64,000 nt of DNA from positions 445,406,053 through 445,470,052 of the forward strand of contig CM040118.1 of the NCBI GenBank assembly GCA_022559845.1, given 5' to 3'. This DNA comes from Amorphophallus konjac. Its lineage: Eukaryota; Streptophyta; Magnoliopsida; Alismatales; Araceae. The notes below the pieces were generated by a model. The model worked only from the letters and a program-made list of their open reading frames with translations. It made no database searches and had not been told where the DNA came from. The translations under genes were made by a program, and so were the position numbers. Positions within the stretch are counted from its first letter, which is position 1. Each line of letters starts with the position of its first letter. This document shows, piece after piece, positions 11,660-21,433 of the stretch.

Positions 11660-13492
11660 CTATTGTACTTGTGGAGCTAGTTGCGACGGCTGCTGAGCCT
11701 GCTGTTGCCGAGGAGGCCTTCTTTCTTTCATAGTGACAATAAACTGCCTCATCTCATCCCAGTTGATACCGCCCTGATCATTTAAGTCATAAATATAGTC
11801 CTTGAAGTGGAAGCAACGATCAATGTTATGACCAGGGGAGCGGTGAAAGACACAGTAGCGGGACGTGTCAACATTAGCGGGCCACACTGCCCTTTCCTTT
11901 GGTACCATGAGCAAGTTGGCGGCCATTAAGGCATTGAAAATATCCGGGAGACTTTCTGGCAATGGCGGATAATGGGCCCTTTTGGGGCCAAGTGGTCTCC
12001 TTTGCTATTGTTGTTGCGGTCCATAATTAGTGGGTGGTGGTATTTGGTGGTATTGTTGCGGAGCTGGAGGGTCAGCGCGGGGCGCTTGGTTTTGTGGTGG
12101 AGCAAAGGAAGGTTGAGGTGTAAATTGGTGTTGTGGGGGTGAAGTAAAGAGGGTGCCTTGTGATGGAGGTGGCGGAGGTCATGGGTTAGATTGGCGAAAA
12201 GGTGTGGGGTTGCCGACCGCGCCAACTTGCTCATTGATGACGGTGCCCTCAGTCGTGGGCCCGCTATTGTTGACATTTGTATTCTTTTTAACCAACCTTG
12301 GTTTTGGCTCAAACATGCCCATGATGGGTGAATCTTTCATTTGGGTCTGAATATAACGAGCTCTTTCATAAAGCTCCTCCATGGTGGTCAATATGTTCAT
12401 AGCCAGTATATGCCGGAACTGAGGGGTTGCATTGGATATAATCATCTTAACCTGTTCCGGTTCTGATAAGGTATCTTTCAAATTCTCGGCCATTGACCGC
12501 CATCTATCGGCAAATATGATGAAGTCCTCTTCGGGCTTCATTTTCTCTGCAACCAAATCTGTAACTGAAAGGGAGGGTCCAACCCGGTCCCTATATTTCT
12601 GTAAGAATTTCCTTTGAACCACATCGAAATCACTAGCATCTGCCGGATCCAAGGAATAGAACCACTCGAGGGCTGGTCCCTCTAAAGATCTTCTAAACAA
12701 GTAAGCCAATGAGGCTTTGTTGCCCTGCCAAAAGGATGTTTCATACATAAAATCCTTCAGATGGATAAAGGGATTACCAGTTCCATTGTATCGTCGAAAG
12801 TTTGGCACCTCAGAAGGTGGTAAATGAAAAACTGGCAATGTAGGAAGGGAGATTTCTGGGGCATTCTTGGCAGTAGTAACCTTGTTGAGTTTTTCTTCCA
12901 TGCTAGCCAATTTCTGAAGGAGCAAAGCATTAGTGTCTGACTCGACCGGGGCCGAATTTGGAATGAAGGTGTTTGGCATAGGCGTCCTTAGAATTTGGGG
13001 AGGTTGAAAGAATTGGGGCCTAGCCGCTGAGTAGCTCGCCTGTTGGGCCGGCATGGCCGGACCAGGTGTCGGTGGACAAGAGGGGGATTTGTGCATGACC
13101 GCTTGGTCATTAGTGAGGTGATGGCCACTCTCGGCCGGAGGGGGATTGGAGGATGAAGAAGGAACGGACTTCCCTTTCAAAGCGGCCTGAACTGCCTGCC
13201 GCTGGGAGTCATCTAATTGAGATAGAGCATTAATCAAATCGGTAACATTGAAGGATGGGGAAGGGTTCCCCGGAGTGTTGGAGGGTAAAGCCTGAGAAGA
13301 GGGCACAACCTCTTGAGTAGTGGTATCAACCACATGAACTTGAGGATAATGAGAATGAGGAGGGGGGTAATTCCCTTCATGATAGATAGAATCTTGGGGA
13401 ACCTCATATGATTGACCGAAAACGTTCTCCTCCACATCGTCATAGGAATAGCCGTAGCTTGCCATGTTGATAATCTTACCTGAACGGAGTTG
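11660..13492 (-). pseudogene. gag of element B
   Basis: Likely start MQLRSGK at 13492 or MASYGYS at 13463. N-terminal Gln/Pro-rich part with helix LINALSQLDDSQ, coiled segment ASMEEKLNKV, then the retrotransposon gag core (NPFIHLKDFMYE, GPALEWFYSL, KPEEDFIIFADRWRSMA) to a TGA at 12181-12179. The same frame continues through a TAG near 12004 to a C/H zinc-knuckle-like motif (CVFHRSPGHNIDRC) and a TAG at 11660. Two TAGs sit in Gln runs between CAA codons and look like CAG to TAG changes. Confidence 0.9.
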
Positions 13493-13775
13493 CATGCTTA
13501 AAAAGAGAGAAAGCTTTGTGAATGAATTATCACACAATCAATCACCCAATTGAAATAAGCTTAAGCAAATCAACCCAACCAAATTTATGCAAACAAGTTG
13601 AGATGAAGGCAAGATTTTAGTGTTATGTTTGAGATTAAGGTGGATTTATTTGCAGAATAATTCACTCCTTTACAGTGTGAAACCTAGTTTGAATTCAAGT
13701 GATATCTCCGGGTCAACTAGGTTCTTTCTCTTTTTCTCACCAACGATAGGTTCTCTAAACTCTGGGTACTTCAAA

Positions 13776-13831
13776 GGTACAACCGGCTCAGCGTCCGTGA
13801 GGGAATCCACAGGTGCGGGGACTTACGGAGG
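13776..13831 (-). promoter_or_regulatory. Conserved leader block, copy in element B
   Basis: The 56-nt partner of 3333-3388 and 48083-48139. In the sense strand it starts CCTCCGTAAGTCC, which would also fit a weak 5' splice site. Confidence 0.7.
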
Positions 13832-14059
13832 TCTTGGAAAAGGGATTTCCGGTCCAAAGAGACGAAATGCTCAATGGAGGTTTGTCCTGATTCCAAGAGA
13901 GGTGTGTGAAATCCTAGTGTTAGAGAGAGGAGGTCTCTCAACCAAATGCCACAAAATGCAGTATAAGATAATCCAATCACAGCAATATAATCAAATGCTC
14001 AATGTGAATATGAATCCAGCATGAATAGATAGAAACAGTAAGGCTCTGCAAACACACAG

Positions 14060-14559
14060 GAAAGAGGCGACCTGGAGGCCGTCGCTACTAACAAAAGAAA
14101 CGACAGCGTGGCTGTCGTGAATTCTGGGAGGGGCTCTCGGATAATGCAAAAACGCGCCTTGATGTGGGGCGCTAACTATGATAAAGCCGCCTCTGACAGA
14201 GGGTGTCAAATATAAGTGGTGCGCACGATCGAAGAAAAACGCGCCTTGGTGTGAGGCGCTGCCAAATAAAAAGACGCCCGAGAGGAGGGCGCAAATTCAC
14301 AGAAGCAGTAGATATGATAAAAGACGCCTTCGTGGAAGGCGTTAAACAGAGAAAAGACGCCCTGGATGAAGGCGTTAAATAAAAAGGTGCCTTTGTGAAA
14401 GGCGTTAATTCAAAAGATTAATCACAAACTGGGTGATCCCGGGGAGTGTGCAGTGTGCACAGTGGAGGGTGCCCGTGGGGCACAAAGGAGGGGTACCGTG
14501 GGTACCAAAGGGAAAGGGCACGCGTGGGTGCCAAAGGGGAAAGGGCATACGTGGGTGCC
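14060..14559 (-). repeat. Hairpin array with CGTGG loops in the element B leader
   Basis: Perfect or near-perfect stems with the same plus-strand loop: ACGACAG/CTGTCGT loop CGTGG (14100-14118), ACGCCTT/AAGGCGT loop CGTGG (14324-14342), GTGCC/GGCAC loop CGTGG (14469-14483), GGTAC/GTACC loop CGTGG (14492-14506), GGCAC/GTGCC loop GCGTGG (14517-14532) and GGCAT/GTGCC loop ACGTGG (14544-14559, one G-T pair). Between them lie looser stems of GCGCC/GGCGC and ACGCC/GGCGT type. Stem sequences change while pairing and loop are kept. Confidence 0.82.
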
Positions 14560-14594
14560 AAGTGGAGATGGTAATCAAAAGAAAAACAGTGGAA

Positions 14595-14612
14595 GTCCCA
14601 CCGTGATCGCCA
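14595..14612 (-). other. Primer binding site, tRNA-Arg-like, element B
   Basis: Same 18 nt as in A and G, 3 nt from the LTR end at 14616. Confidence 0.85.
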
Positions 14613-14615
14613 ATT

Positions 14616-15975
14616 TGTGGATCATGAAAAAAATCCACTCTTAAAGGGGAATAATAAGTGATAATAAGAATATGAAGAATAATGAAAAGAATAATGAAAG
14701 AGGGGGTAAAAGAGCACGTGGTGCTAAGAAGGAGAGTGATCGCCAGAGGGGTTACCTCAATAAGAAGAAAGATGATCGCGAATACCTGGTGATAATAAGA
14801 TGCGGGATGGATGTGAATTCCTTCCTCCACCTTCTATCGGCCAGCCGATGAAGGGGGTTTTCCTTATTGATTACCTTGAAACAAAGGACAAACAAATAAA
14901 AGAAAAGTGGATTAGCCGAGAGTGAGTGTAGTATCAATCCAAACAAACAATATGATGGTGAAAGATGAATATAGCATGCGCACCTTTTTGTTTGGTTTTA
15001 AAACCCCTAGAGAATTAGGGAGAAGAGAGGAGATGCAATACTAATGCAACAGAAGAAAAAATGATGATGATAGACAATGATACGATGAAGACAAATATAA
15101 ACAAAGGAGAGAAACCCTTGCTGTTCCTGTAAACAGTAAAGGGAGAACCACCGGAGCAGCAGGAAGCAGAGGAAGACGGTGAAGAGATCACACGGATGAA
15201 GAGAAACTCTCCTCTGCGTAAAACTTCTGTGACAAAAACAACGGCTCTCTCTTTTCTCTAACCTCTCTGTATGTCTATCTAACCTTACCTTACCTCGCTG
15301 TGTGCTCTGTGTTCTGCCAACTCGCGCGAGATCGACCAGGGAGCTCTTTTATAAGGTTTCGATCAAAGATAGACACAGATTCAGGAAGATAAGAATAGGC
15401 AGTGGTTGTTAACGGCAAGGACTCTAGTTCTCAGATCGAGCAAGGTGACCAAGAAAGGCAGGGAACTCTACAGGAAAGACGAGTTTAGGAAGGACATGAA
15501 AAAGGTGAGACACGACCTACCGAAGGGCGTCAATTCAACAATTGACGACCTGCCCAAGGACGTTAAATCAAAACACGACCAGGATCAAGGTGTCACTTCC
15601 TGGATTCAATTTTGGTAATAAAACCTTCTTTATTTGAAAATTTACAAAAAGACGCCTGAAGCAAAGGCGTTGATTAAAAACACGCCCTAAGGAAGAACGT
15701 TAATCATTGATTTTCAATCGTTGTGGGACTCGTAAAATACCAGGAATTGACGCCCGTATCTGTGGTCGTCCTTTCTTAAGAACACGCCCCAGATTAGGTC
15801 GCTATTTAAAACACGCCCTTCTTCAAGTCGTGAATCACCAAAAATGCAAGAATAAATCACAAAAACACAAAAAATAGAAAAACTTTATATTATAGAAATA
15901 TTGAAGTTCACTTTGGGGTGTTAACATAGTGACATGAGATTCAATCAACAAAGCGTCATTTTTGGCGTGTCTACA
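14616..15975 (-). repeat. 5' LTR of element B
   Basis: 1,360 bp, starting TGTGGA and ending GTCTACA on the plus strand. It has a TATA box at 15353-15346, GACGCC-type hairpins in U3 (about 15500-15840), a stem-loop AGCAC/GTGCT (14713-14725) and the primer-core word GTGATCGCCA (14736-14745). Flanking bases are catta. Related in layout to LTRs A and C but clearly diverged. Confidence 0.88.
15346..15353 (-). promoter_or_regulatory. TATA box of element B LTR
   Basis: TATAAAAG on the minus strand, oriented towards gag. Confidence 0.7.
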
Positions 15976-16071
15976 CATTAGTTTTGGGGCTGATGTGACC
16001 GGTGAGCCTTGAGGTATTCGGCTCTGGATCGTGTGTCGCTGGCTATGAGGAGTCGATGGAAGAGTGGTAGC
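15976..16071. other. 96-bp segment between LTRs of B and C
   Basis: Bounded by the two LTR termini. I see no gene or repeat in it; it may be flanking sequence in which B and C landed side by side. Confidence 0.5.
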
Positions 16072-17658
16072 TGTAGATTATTAGGAATTAATCTACTTAA
16101 AAAAAGAATTAATATGATATGTGGAAAAAGAAGAGGAAAGGAGGAAAAAAGGGAGCATACGTGGATGCTAATAGAGGTGTGATCGCCAGAGATGCGTGGG
16201 CCTCGAATGATAATAATAATAAATAACAATGCTAAAGTAAATGCAATATAAAGAAGAGAGAATTGAGAAGGCTTATTGGTTTATTTCTCTAAGAGGCTTC
16301 AATAATCTTCAAAGGAATAAGCTCCAACGTGTATGGCATTGAAGTGCATGGGAAGCTTCTTCTCCTTGAGCCTTCGAACTAGCAGCACCTCCCCTTTGAA
16401 TCAAAACTCGGCCTTATGAACAAGGGAGAGGGGGGGGGCTATATATTTATAGAGTGAAAATTCAGAGTTTAATTCCATTAAAAATATTAAATCAAGTTTT
16501 AATTAGATTTGGAGAGTGATATTCATTGGCCATGTGTTCTCCCAGCCTTAGAAAGTCATAGGGACCCTTTCCCAAGTGGAAAAGGAGCTCAAAACGGGGA
16601 AGGAAGGAGGTACTGTGAAGTTCGGAATTCTGTAGTAATTGGCGTCCAGCATAGTGGTCGCCAATTAAAATAGCGTCAGCTCAAAGAGATGCCAATTCTG
16701 AGGCATTTTTAGAAATATTAGAAATTACCAAAATTAGAATGAAATTCACATCCACCATGGCTGACGCGAATTAGAGATTTTACGAATTTTGGTAGGAATT
16801 AAAATATCAACAAAAGGCAAGGAAAATCGCATCCCGGGTTCTGGACACATATTCAAATCAGTGTCAGGTGCAGTAGATGCCATTTCTTGATTATTTGGAA
16901 AGTCGAATATTACCAAAAATCAGAAAAGGAAATCACGTCCAGGAGACCAGACGCGAATTTGGAAATTATGGGATTTTGGTAATTATTTAAAAGGCTAAAA
17001 ATAGAAAGGGAATTAATGTCAAGGTAATGGACGCCAATTAAAGAATTTTTGACTTTGTGGAGAGGCGTTAATTCTTCAAGAAGACGAAGTTGGCATAAAT
17101 AAGGAGAGAGAAGGTATCAGCGTCCGTGGTGGCGGACGCGACTTCAAATAGCGTCGAGGATGCTGACGCGGATTAGGAAATTAGCGCCTTTTCAAAAAAG
17201 TGTTAATTGAATAATTAAAAGGAATATTGGAATACACATCCACCACCCTAGACACGTTCAAGAATGGTCAACTTTCCAAAAAGACGTTAATTCATGAAAT
17301 AAATGAGGCCAAAAATTGTGGGAAATGAATACGCGTCCGCCATGGTGGACACGAATTGAGAAAGGTCGACTCCTTCTGGGTGGTGCGTCGACTCAAAAGA
17401 ATTGGCGTCAATGTGAGCAAGCGTTGATTCTTTTAAAAGGAATTGGCGTCCACTCGGTTGACGTGAATTTAGAATAGCCCCGGAAAATTGGAGAAAAACC
17501 CAGGAGAAATCAGAAAAAATAAAGAAAAATGGGGGAAAGCTGATTAATCAAGAAATATGAGAAAAACCACTCAAGTAAGTCAATTTGAGGGTCAAATTGG
17601 GGCATCATAATGCGATAGGAGATGTACTCAAGATGATGTCAATTTTGGCGTGTCTACA
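16072..17658 (-). repeat. 3' LTR of element C
   Basis: 1,587 bp, TGTAGA...TCTACA. Near its left end a stem-loop AGCAT/ATGCT with loop ACGTGG (16154-16169) precedes the word GTGATCGCCA (16179-16188), as in A and B. A TATA-like CTATAAATATATAG lies at 16452-16439. U3 carries an array of GCGTC...GACGC hairpins. Confidence 0.85.
16620..17480 (-). repeat. GCGTCC/GGACGC hairpin array in the element C LTR
   Basis: Repeated imperfect inverted repeats of the form GCGTC-N-GACGC followed by AATT. The clearest is GCGTCCG/CGGACGC with loop TGGTGG at 17120-17139. Others are near 16640, 16750, 17030, 17150, 17340 and 17450, with one or two mismatches. Confidence 0.7.
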
Positions 17659-17673
17659 GCTGCCCCGCCTTGG
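17659..17673 (-). other. Polypurine tract of element C
   Basis: Sense CCAAGGCGGGGCAGC directly before the 3' LTR start TGTAGA. The matching position in G is TTAAGGAGGGGCATC. Confidence 0.65.
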
Positions 17674-18895
17674 TGTCTACTTTGCAAGGGAGAGACACGG
17701 AGTGGAGTGGAATGGAATTGAATGAAATGAAGTGTAATGGAGTGAATGAACTGAAAAGTAGATGCCAAGATGTGATTAGACACGCAATCAACACCAATTG
17801 ATCGGAATTGGTTCCAGAGTTCAAGATGAAGAAATTTTGAGGAGATTCAATGAAAGTAGCAATTGTTTGGATAAAGGAGGGAGTGTGCACGCGGGCACGA
17901 AGGAGAGAAAATGAAGGCGATCAACTTCCAGCGCGGTGGAAGTACCCCAGGTCACAAACCTGTAGGTTTCACCATTGGAGAGCGGTTACCAGCCAACGTG
18001 GACGTGCTGCAGCCAAGGTGGATCAAAGGGAAGGAATTGAATGAGGGGATAGAAATCTAAACAAAGGAGTTTTCACGGAAACAACCCAAAACGATAACAA
18101 GGCGAACTGAGGACTCAATTCAACATGTAATATCTCTTGTCTTGGAAATTGTTAATCAATTGACTCTCAAAATTGAATTATGAGAGGGATTTTCCAAAGT
18201 TAATTCAAAGTCATACATGAATGCATGCAGGGTTTAAAGGGAAAAATTAAAACAAAATAAAAATAGAAAGTAATCAAGGATAATATTGTTAAGCTGTCCA
18301 GACTGAGTCAAGATACTGATTTCATGAGCTGATACTAAGCCGAAGCCCGTTTATACACACACCAACTCGCAAAAGGGAACCATCATCCCCAGTCTTGGAC
18401 GGCTCAACGGCCTATCCGTGCGACTAAGATTCTTCTGAAATTAGTATTATTTTTGATGAAGGGAAACTCAAATTCCTGATTTACTAAAGTCACAAGGTCT
18501 TTGACATAATCTAATAGCGTAGATAACATATAGTAAAAATGCATACAGGGAGATGGTGGAGCAATGAGCATGTGGGAACTTTAAGAAATGCAGTGCAATC
18601 ACCGTGGGACCTGGGTGATGCCCGGATGGTGGGACCAAAGTGCTTCTTTCCTATGCTCAAAATTGGATTAGTCAAGATATAAAGGATAACAAGCAATGAA
18701 TGAAGATGAAAAGCATAACAAGAATAGCATTCAAGCGCGGATCAAAGCATTAAATCAACATAGCATGAATAGCGTTAGACATGTGAAGCATAGCATGAAA
18801 GGCATGAATAGCATTGATTTAAGCGTTCAATCATGGATAGCATCAAAGCGTGAAATGGAAGGCCTGGCATGAATAACATGAAGTCCCGCGATCAA
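17674..18895 (-). other. 3' UTR of element C
   Basis: No gene seen. Alignable by eye in places to the 3' UTR of G. Near 18700-18900 it is rich in repeated CATGAATAGCAT-like words. Confidence 0.55.
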
Positions 18896-19320
18896 TGATA
18901 CCCAAGAGGGGGGGGGGTGAATTGGGTGATTACAAATTTTAATAAAACCTTAGCTTATTTAAACAAATGTGAAGAAAGCAACAAGGAGGTTCAGATCTAT
19001 TATAGAAACTATTAGATCTAACAAAATATATCACCCACACCGAATTCTTGGTACTACGATGGAGGTGTAAATCCGAGGATTCAACTCACGTGAAGTGTTA
19101 TCTTCCTGACAAGGTTGGTCTTGTCAATCTGAACCCACCTTTTGATATACCAGAGATCTAATGTGAAAATGATAAGTTATGATAGATCTAGATCAAGAGA
19201 TACAAAAGATTTAATCAACGTGTGTGCTTGCACGGAATGGAGATAGAAGAAAGGGATCAAACCACACAAGAGACAACGATTTTTAGGTGGTTCTGATGCA
19301 ACAACGGCAACCTACTATCG
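18896..19320 (-). repeat. SIRE-like copia 3' LTR, left part
   Basis: Starts tgataccc followed by a run of ten G. It is interrupted at 19320 by the inverted-repeat element and resumes at 50735. The sequence type (ttaggtggttc here, then paired clauses at 50735-50830) fits the LTR whose other end is at 51866. Together the two parts make about 1.55 kb. Confidence 0.55.
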
Positions 19321-21432
19321 GTGCTGGAAAGGTTAAGGCGTATGTCGCGTGTGCGGCCTCCCTCCGAACTGGTGCTGCTGCTACCTACAGTGCACAAATT
19401 ATAAACAAAGAAATAGTGATCGCTAGAGACCTATACCTGGGCCTCACAGGAGTAATGATCGTGTATGCCTTAGGAGTGGGGAGATGGTCGGTTCTTCTAT
19501 CCTCGCTCTCGACCGGCCAAGAGTGAGGAGCTCTATGTAGTCCCACAATTTTGAAGTCCTATAAACAATGAAGCTCAAGAAAGGAAACAGAAAGGAACAG
19601 CTATTAGCATGAGAAGTTGTAGTATCTACTCCAAATAGAACTAATTACCACGGGAAGAATGGTGGCGTGATTACCTGGGGTGGTGGGAAGGAGGAATGGC
19701 CAAGACTTTCGACCATCCACCTTCCCATTTGTTTGGGAGAAAACCTCTGAAGGGAAGGGACTAGGAAATCTATAGTATGATGAATGTACTTACCAAGGAG
19801 CCATGATGCAATGAGCGAAGGATGAGAGTCCTGGAATACCAACCAGGGGCCAAGAATGAAGGGGGGAGGAAGGTCTCCTCCGTATTTTCCTTCTCCACCC
19901 ACTGACCTCCGAAAAGCCTCTCCTCTCTTCTATCACCACCCCCCTGATCGCCTCTTTCTCACCACCTATAATGCCCCTCCGGAACGCCCGTTTTGCAAGG
20001 GAGCCCGGCGGACTAATAAATGGGTGTTTCGGTAAAAAAGCAAGCCTAACTTCGGACATCCCGCGGACCCTTACCTAGCCATCATTGAAGTGATCCTTCT
20101 TCTTGGTTGATTGTGAGTGTGGAGTCTCATCCTTGTTTAGGTAGGCTCCACCCTGTCCCTTCACGTGAGCCCCCGAGGTGAATTTTTTGGGGTATTATAT
20201 ATGACTCTCGGCGTTATCCATTGATTCCCTAAGGGGGCCAAAGTCTTGGCCGCCCAACACCCTGGGCGTCCAGATAGATGGCCGCCTAGCTCTCTCCCTA
20301 AAAGGCCACCTTCTTGGCCGCCCATACCCCTGGGCGGCCAGATGGCTCGCCACCCAGCCCATTCCAGGGCGGCCAGAAACCTGGCCGCCCACCATCCTAG
20401 GCGGCCACCCAGTTGGCCACCCAGCTCTTCCTGGAAGGCCAGACTGTTGGCCGCCCTCGCTCCCAAGAAGGCCATCGACCTGGCCGCCTTCTGGCAACCA
20501 TCCGTCAACTCCACGATCCGCCCACTCCGGGCATGTCCTCGGAAATTGCTCCCACTCATGAGGTTGAGGCACACGTACTCTCACACGTACTCATCTCCGA
20601 ATGGGAGGGAAATGAATTCAAATTCCATCTTCGAATGCCTCTACAAGGAGAGTCCCAAGAGATACAAAAACCCCATTCGAACTACCTCACAGGGGGTTTT
20701 TTTTTGGGCAGATTTGGTTGAACATTTTGAGGGGAGGAGGTTCTGTCAGTTCGGTGACCCAGAGAGAGCTATGAGAACAAGGGCAAACCTCCCGACCTTC
20801 CCTAAGCAACAGAATCCGAAGTCTAGGAGCTCTGCCGCGGGAGAGCCTTGGTCCCAGGGGGCGGCCATCAACATGGCCCCCCACCACTCTTGAAGACCAC
20901 ATAGTTGGCCGCCCTCCATTCTCCATTGCTCGACGGGCAAACCCCGTCCTTTCTTCCCTATTCTTCATCTTGCTACGTTTTACTTCATACTACTGCATTT
21001 CATGCATGATAGATTTGCCTAGATCCTTTTTTTAAAAGAGGTTTTCCAATCCAAAACATAAGGAAGGCGGATGGTCGAAAGTCTCGACCATCCCCCTTTC
21101 CACCCCCCTTCCCAGTACGATCACCACCATTTGCATGTTTTCCTTTTAGTTTGAGCATATACTACACTATCACAGTCTAATGGGTTTGTTCTTTCTATTT
21201 GCTGGTTAATTTGCAGGGACTTCATCACCGACTCGCAGAGCTCCGCGTTCTTGGCCGGCCGAGAGCGAGGACAGGAAGAACCCACATTGTCCCGTTCCTA
21301 AGGCGTTCACGATCATCCTATCCCTGTGAGGCTCAGGTATAAGTCTCTGGCGATCACACCTATTTCTACTTTTCTAACCTGTGCACTGTAGGTAGCAGCA
21401 GCATAGTTCGGAGGGAGGACAGGAGGCCACGA
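19321..21432. mobile_element. 2.1 kb element with long inverted repeats
   Basis: Arms at about 19350-19800 and 20980-21428 are inverted copies; 19374-19396 and 21380-21402 match perfectly for 23 nt. The flanks ctactatcg (19312-19320) and ctaccatcg (50735-50743, rejoined after removing G) could be a 9-bp target duplication of Mutator type, with one mismatch. The arms also resemble the inner 200 bp of the Tat LTRs, including GTGATCGC(C/T)AGAGAC and a ccggcc pair, so an origin from two opposed LTR pieces is possible. No transposase is visible. Confidence 0.6.
20225..20500. repeat. GGCCGCC hairpin array inside the inverted-repeat element
   Basis: The best hairpin is TGGCCGCCCA/TGGGCGGCCA with a 6-nt loop at 20315-20340, a perfect 10-bp stem. 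Similar GGCCGCC...GGCGGCC pairs follow every 25-30 bp. A few more words lie at 20855-20920. Long ORFs across this array on both strands are artefacts of the repeat. Confidence 0.75.
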
Positions 21433-21433
21433 C
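21429..21433. other. Target site duplication of element G, left copy
   Basis: acgac directly before the LTR start at 21434; identical to 50731-50735 after the other LTR. Confidence 0.92.

Larger units (their letters stand above)
13494..14594 (-). other. Element B leader with a hairpin array
   Basis: About 1.1 kb with no convincing gene. It carries the conserved leader block (13776-13831) and a dense run of short hairpins from about 14060 to 14559, listed separately. The small ORFs over the array are open only because of repeated GC-rich words. Confidence 0.7.
5928..15975 (-). mobile_element. Element B: decayed Tat-type Ty3/gypsy retrotransposon
   Basis: Minus-strand order: 5' LTR 15975-14616, primer site, leader, gag from 13492 or 13463, protease, G-patch, RT, RNase H, second RNase H, then integrase cut at 5928 by element A. 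The second RNase H, typical of the Tat lineage, and the tRNA-Arg-like primer site give the assignment. Gag to protease is one frame with in-frame stops and pol is a single second frame with stops, so the copy is dead. The rest of B lies beyond element A, outside the window. Confidence 0.9.
16072..18895 (-). mobile_element. Element C: 3' end of a Tat-type retrotransposon
   Basis: A minus-oriented 3' LTR (16072-17658), polypurine tract and about 1.2 kb of 3' UTR, then cut by the SIRE-like LTR at 18896. The tract and 3' UTR resemble the same part of element G (27578-28400), including paired words such as ggcctatccg. No coding sequence of C is in the window. Confidence 0.75.

Noticed and set aside
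14060..14559. Possible CRISPR-like array or satellite
   Set aside because: No constant direct repeat with unique spacers; the common part is the pairing and loop, and the locus is a plant retrotransposon leader.
20161..20893. Overlapping ORFs on both strands over the GGCCGCC array
   Set aside because: Open only because of the repeated GC-rich words; no domain and no continuation.
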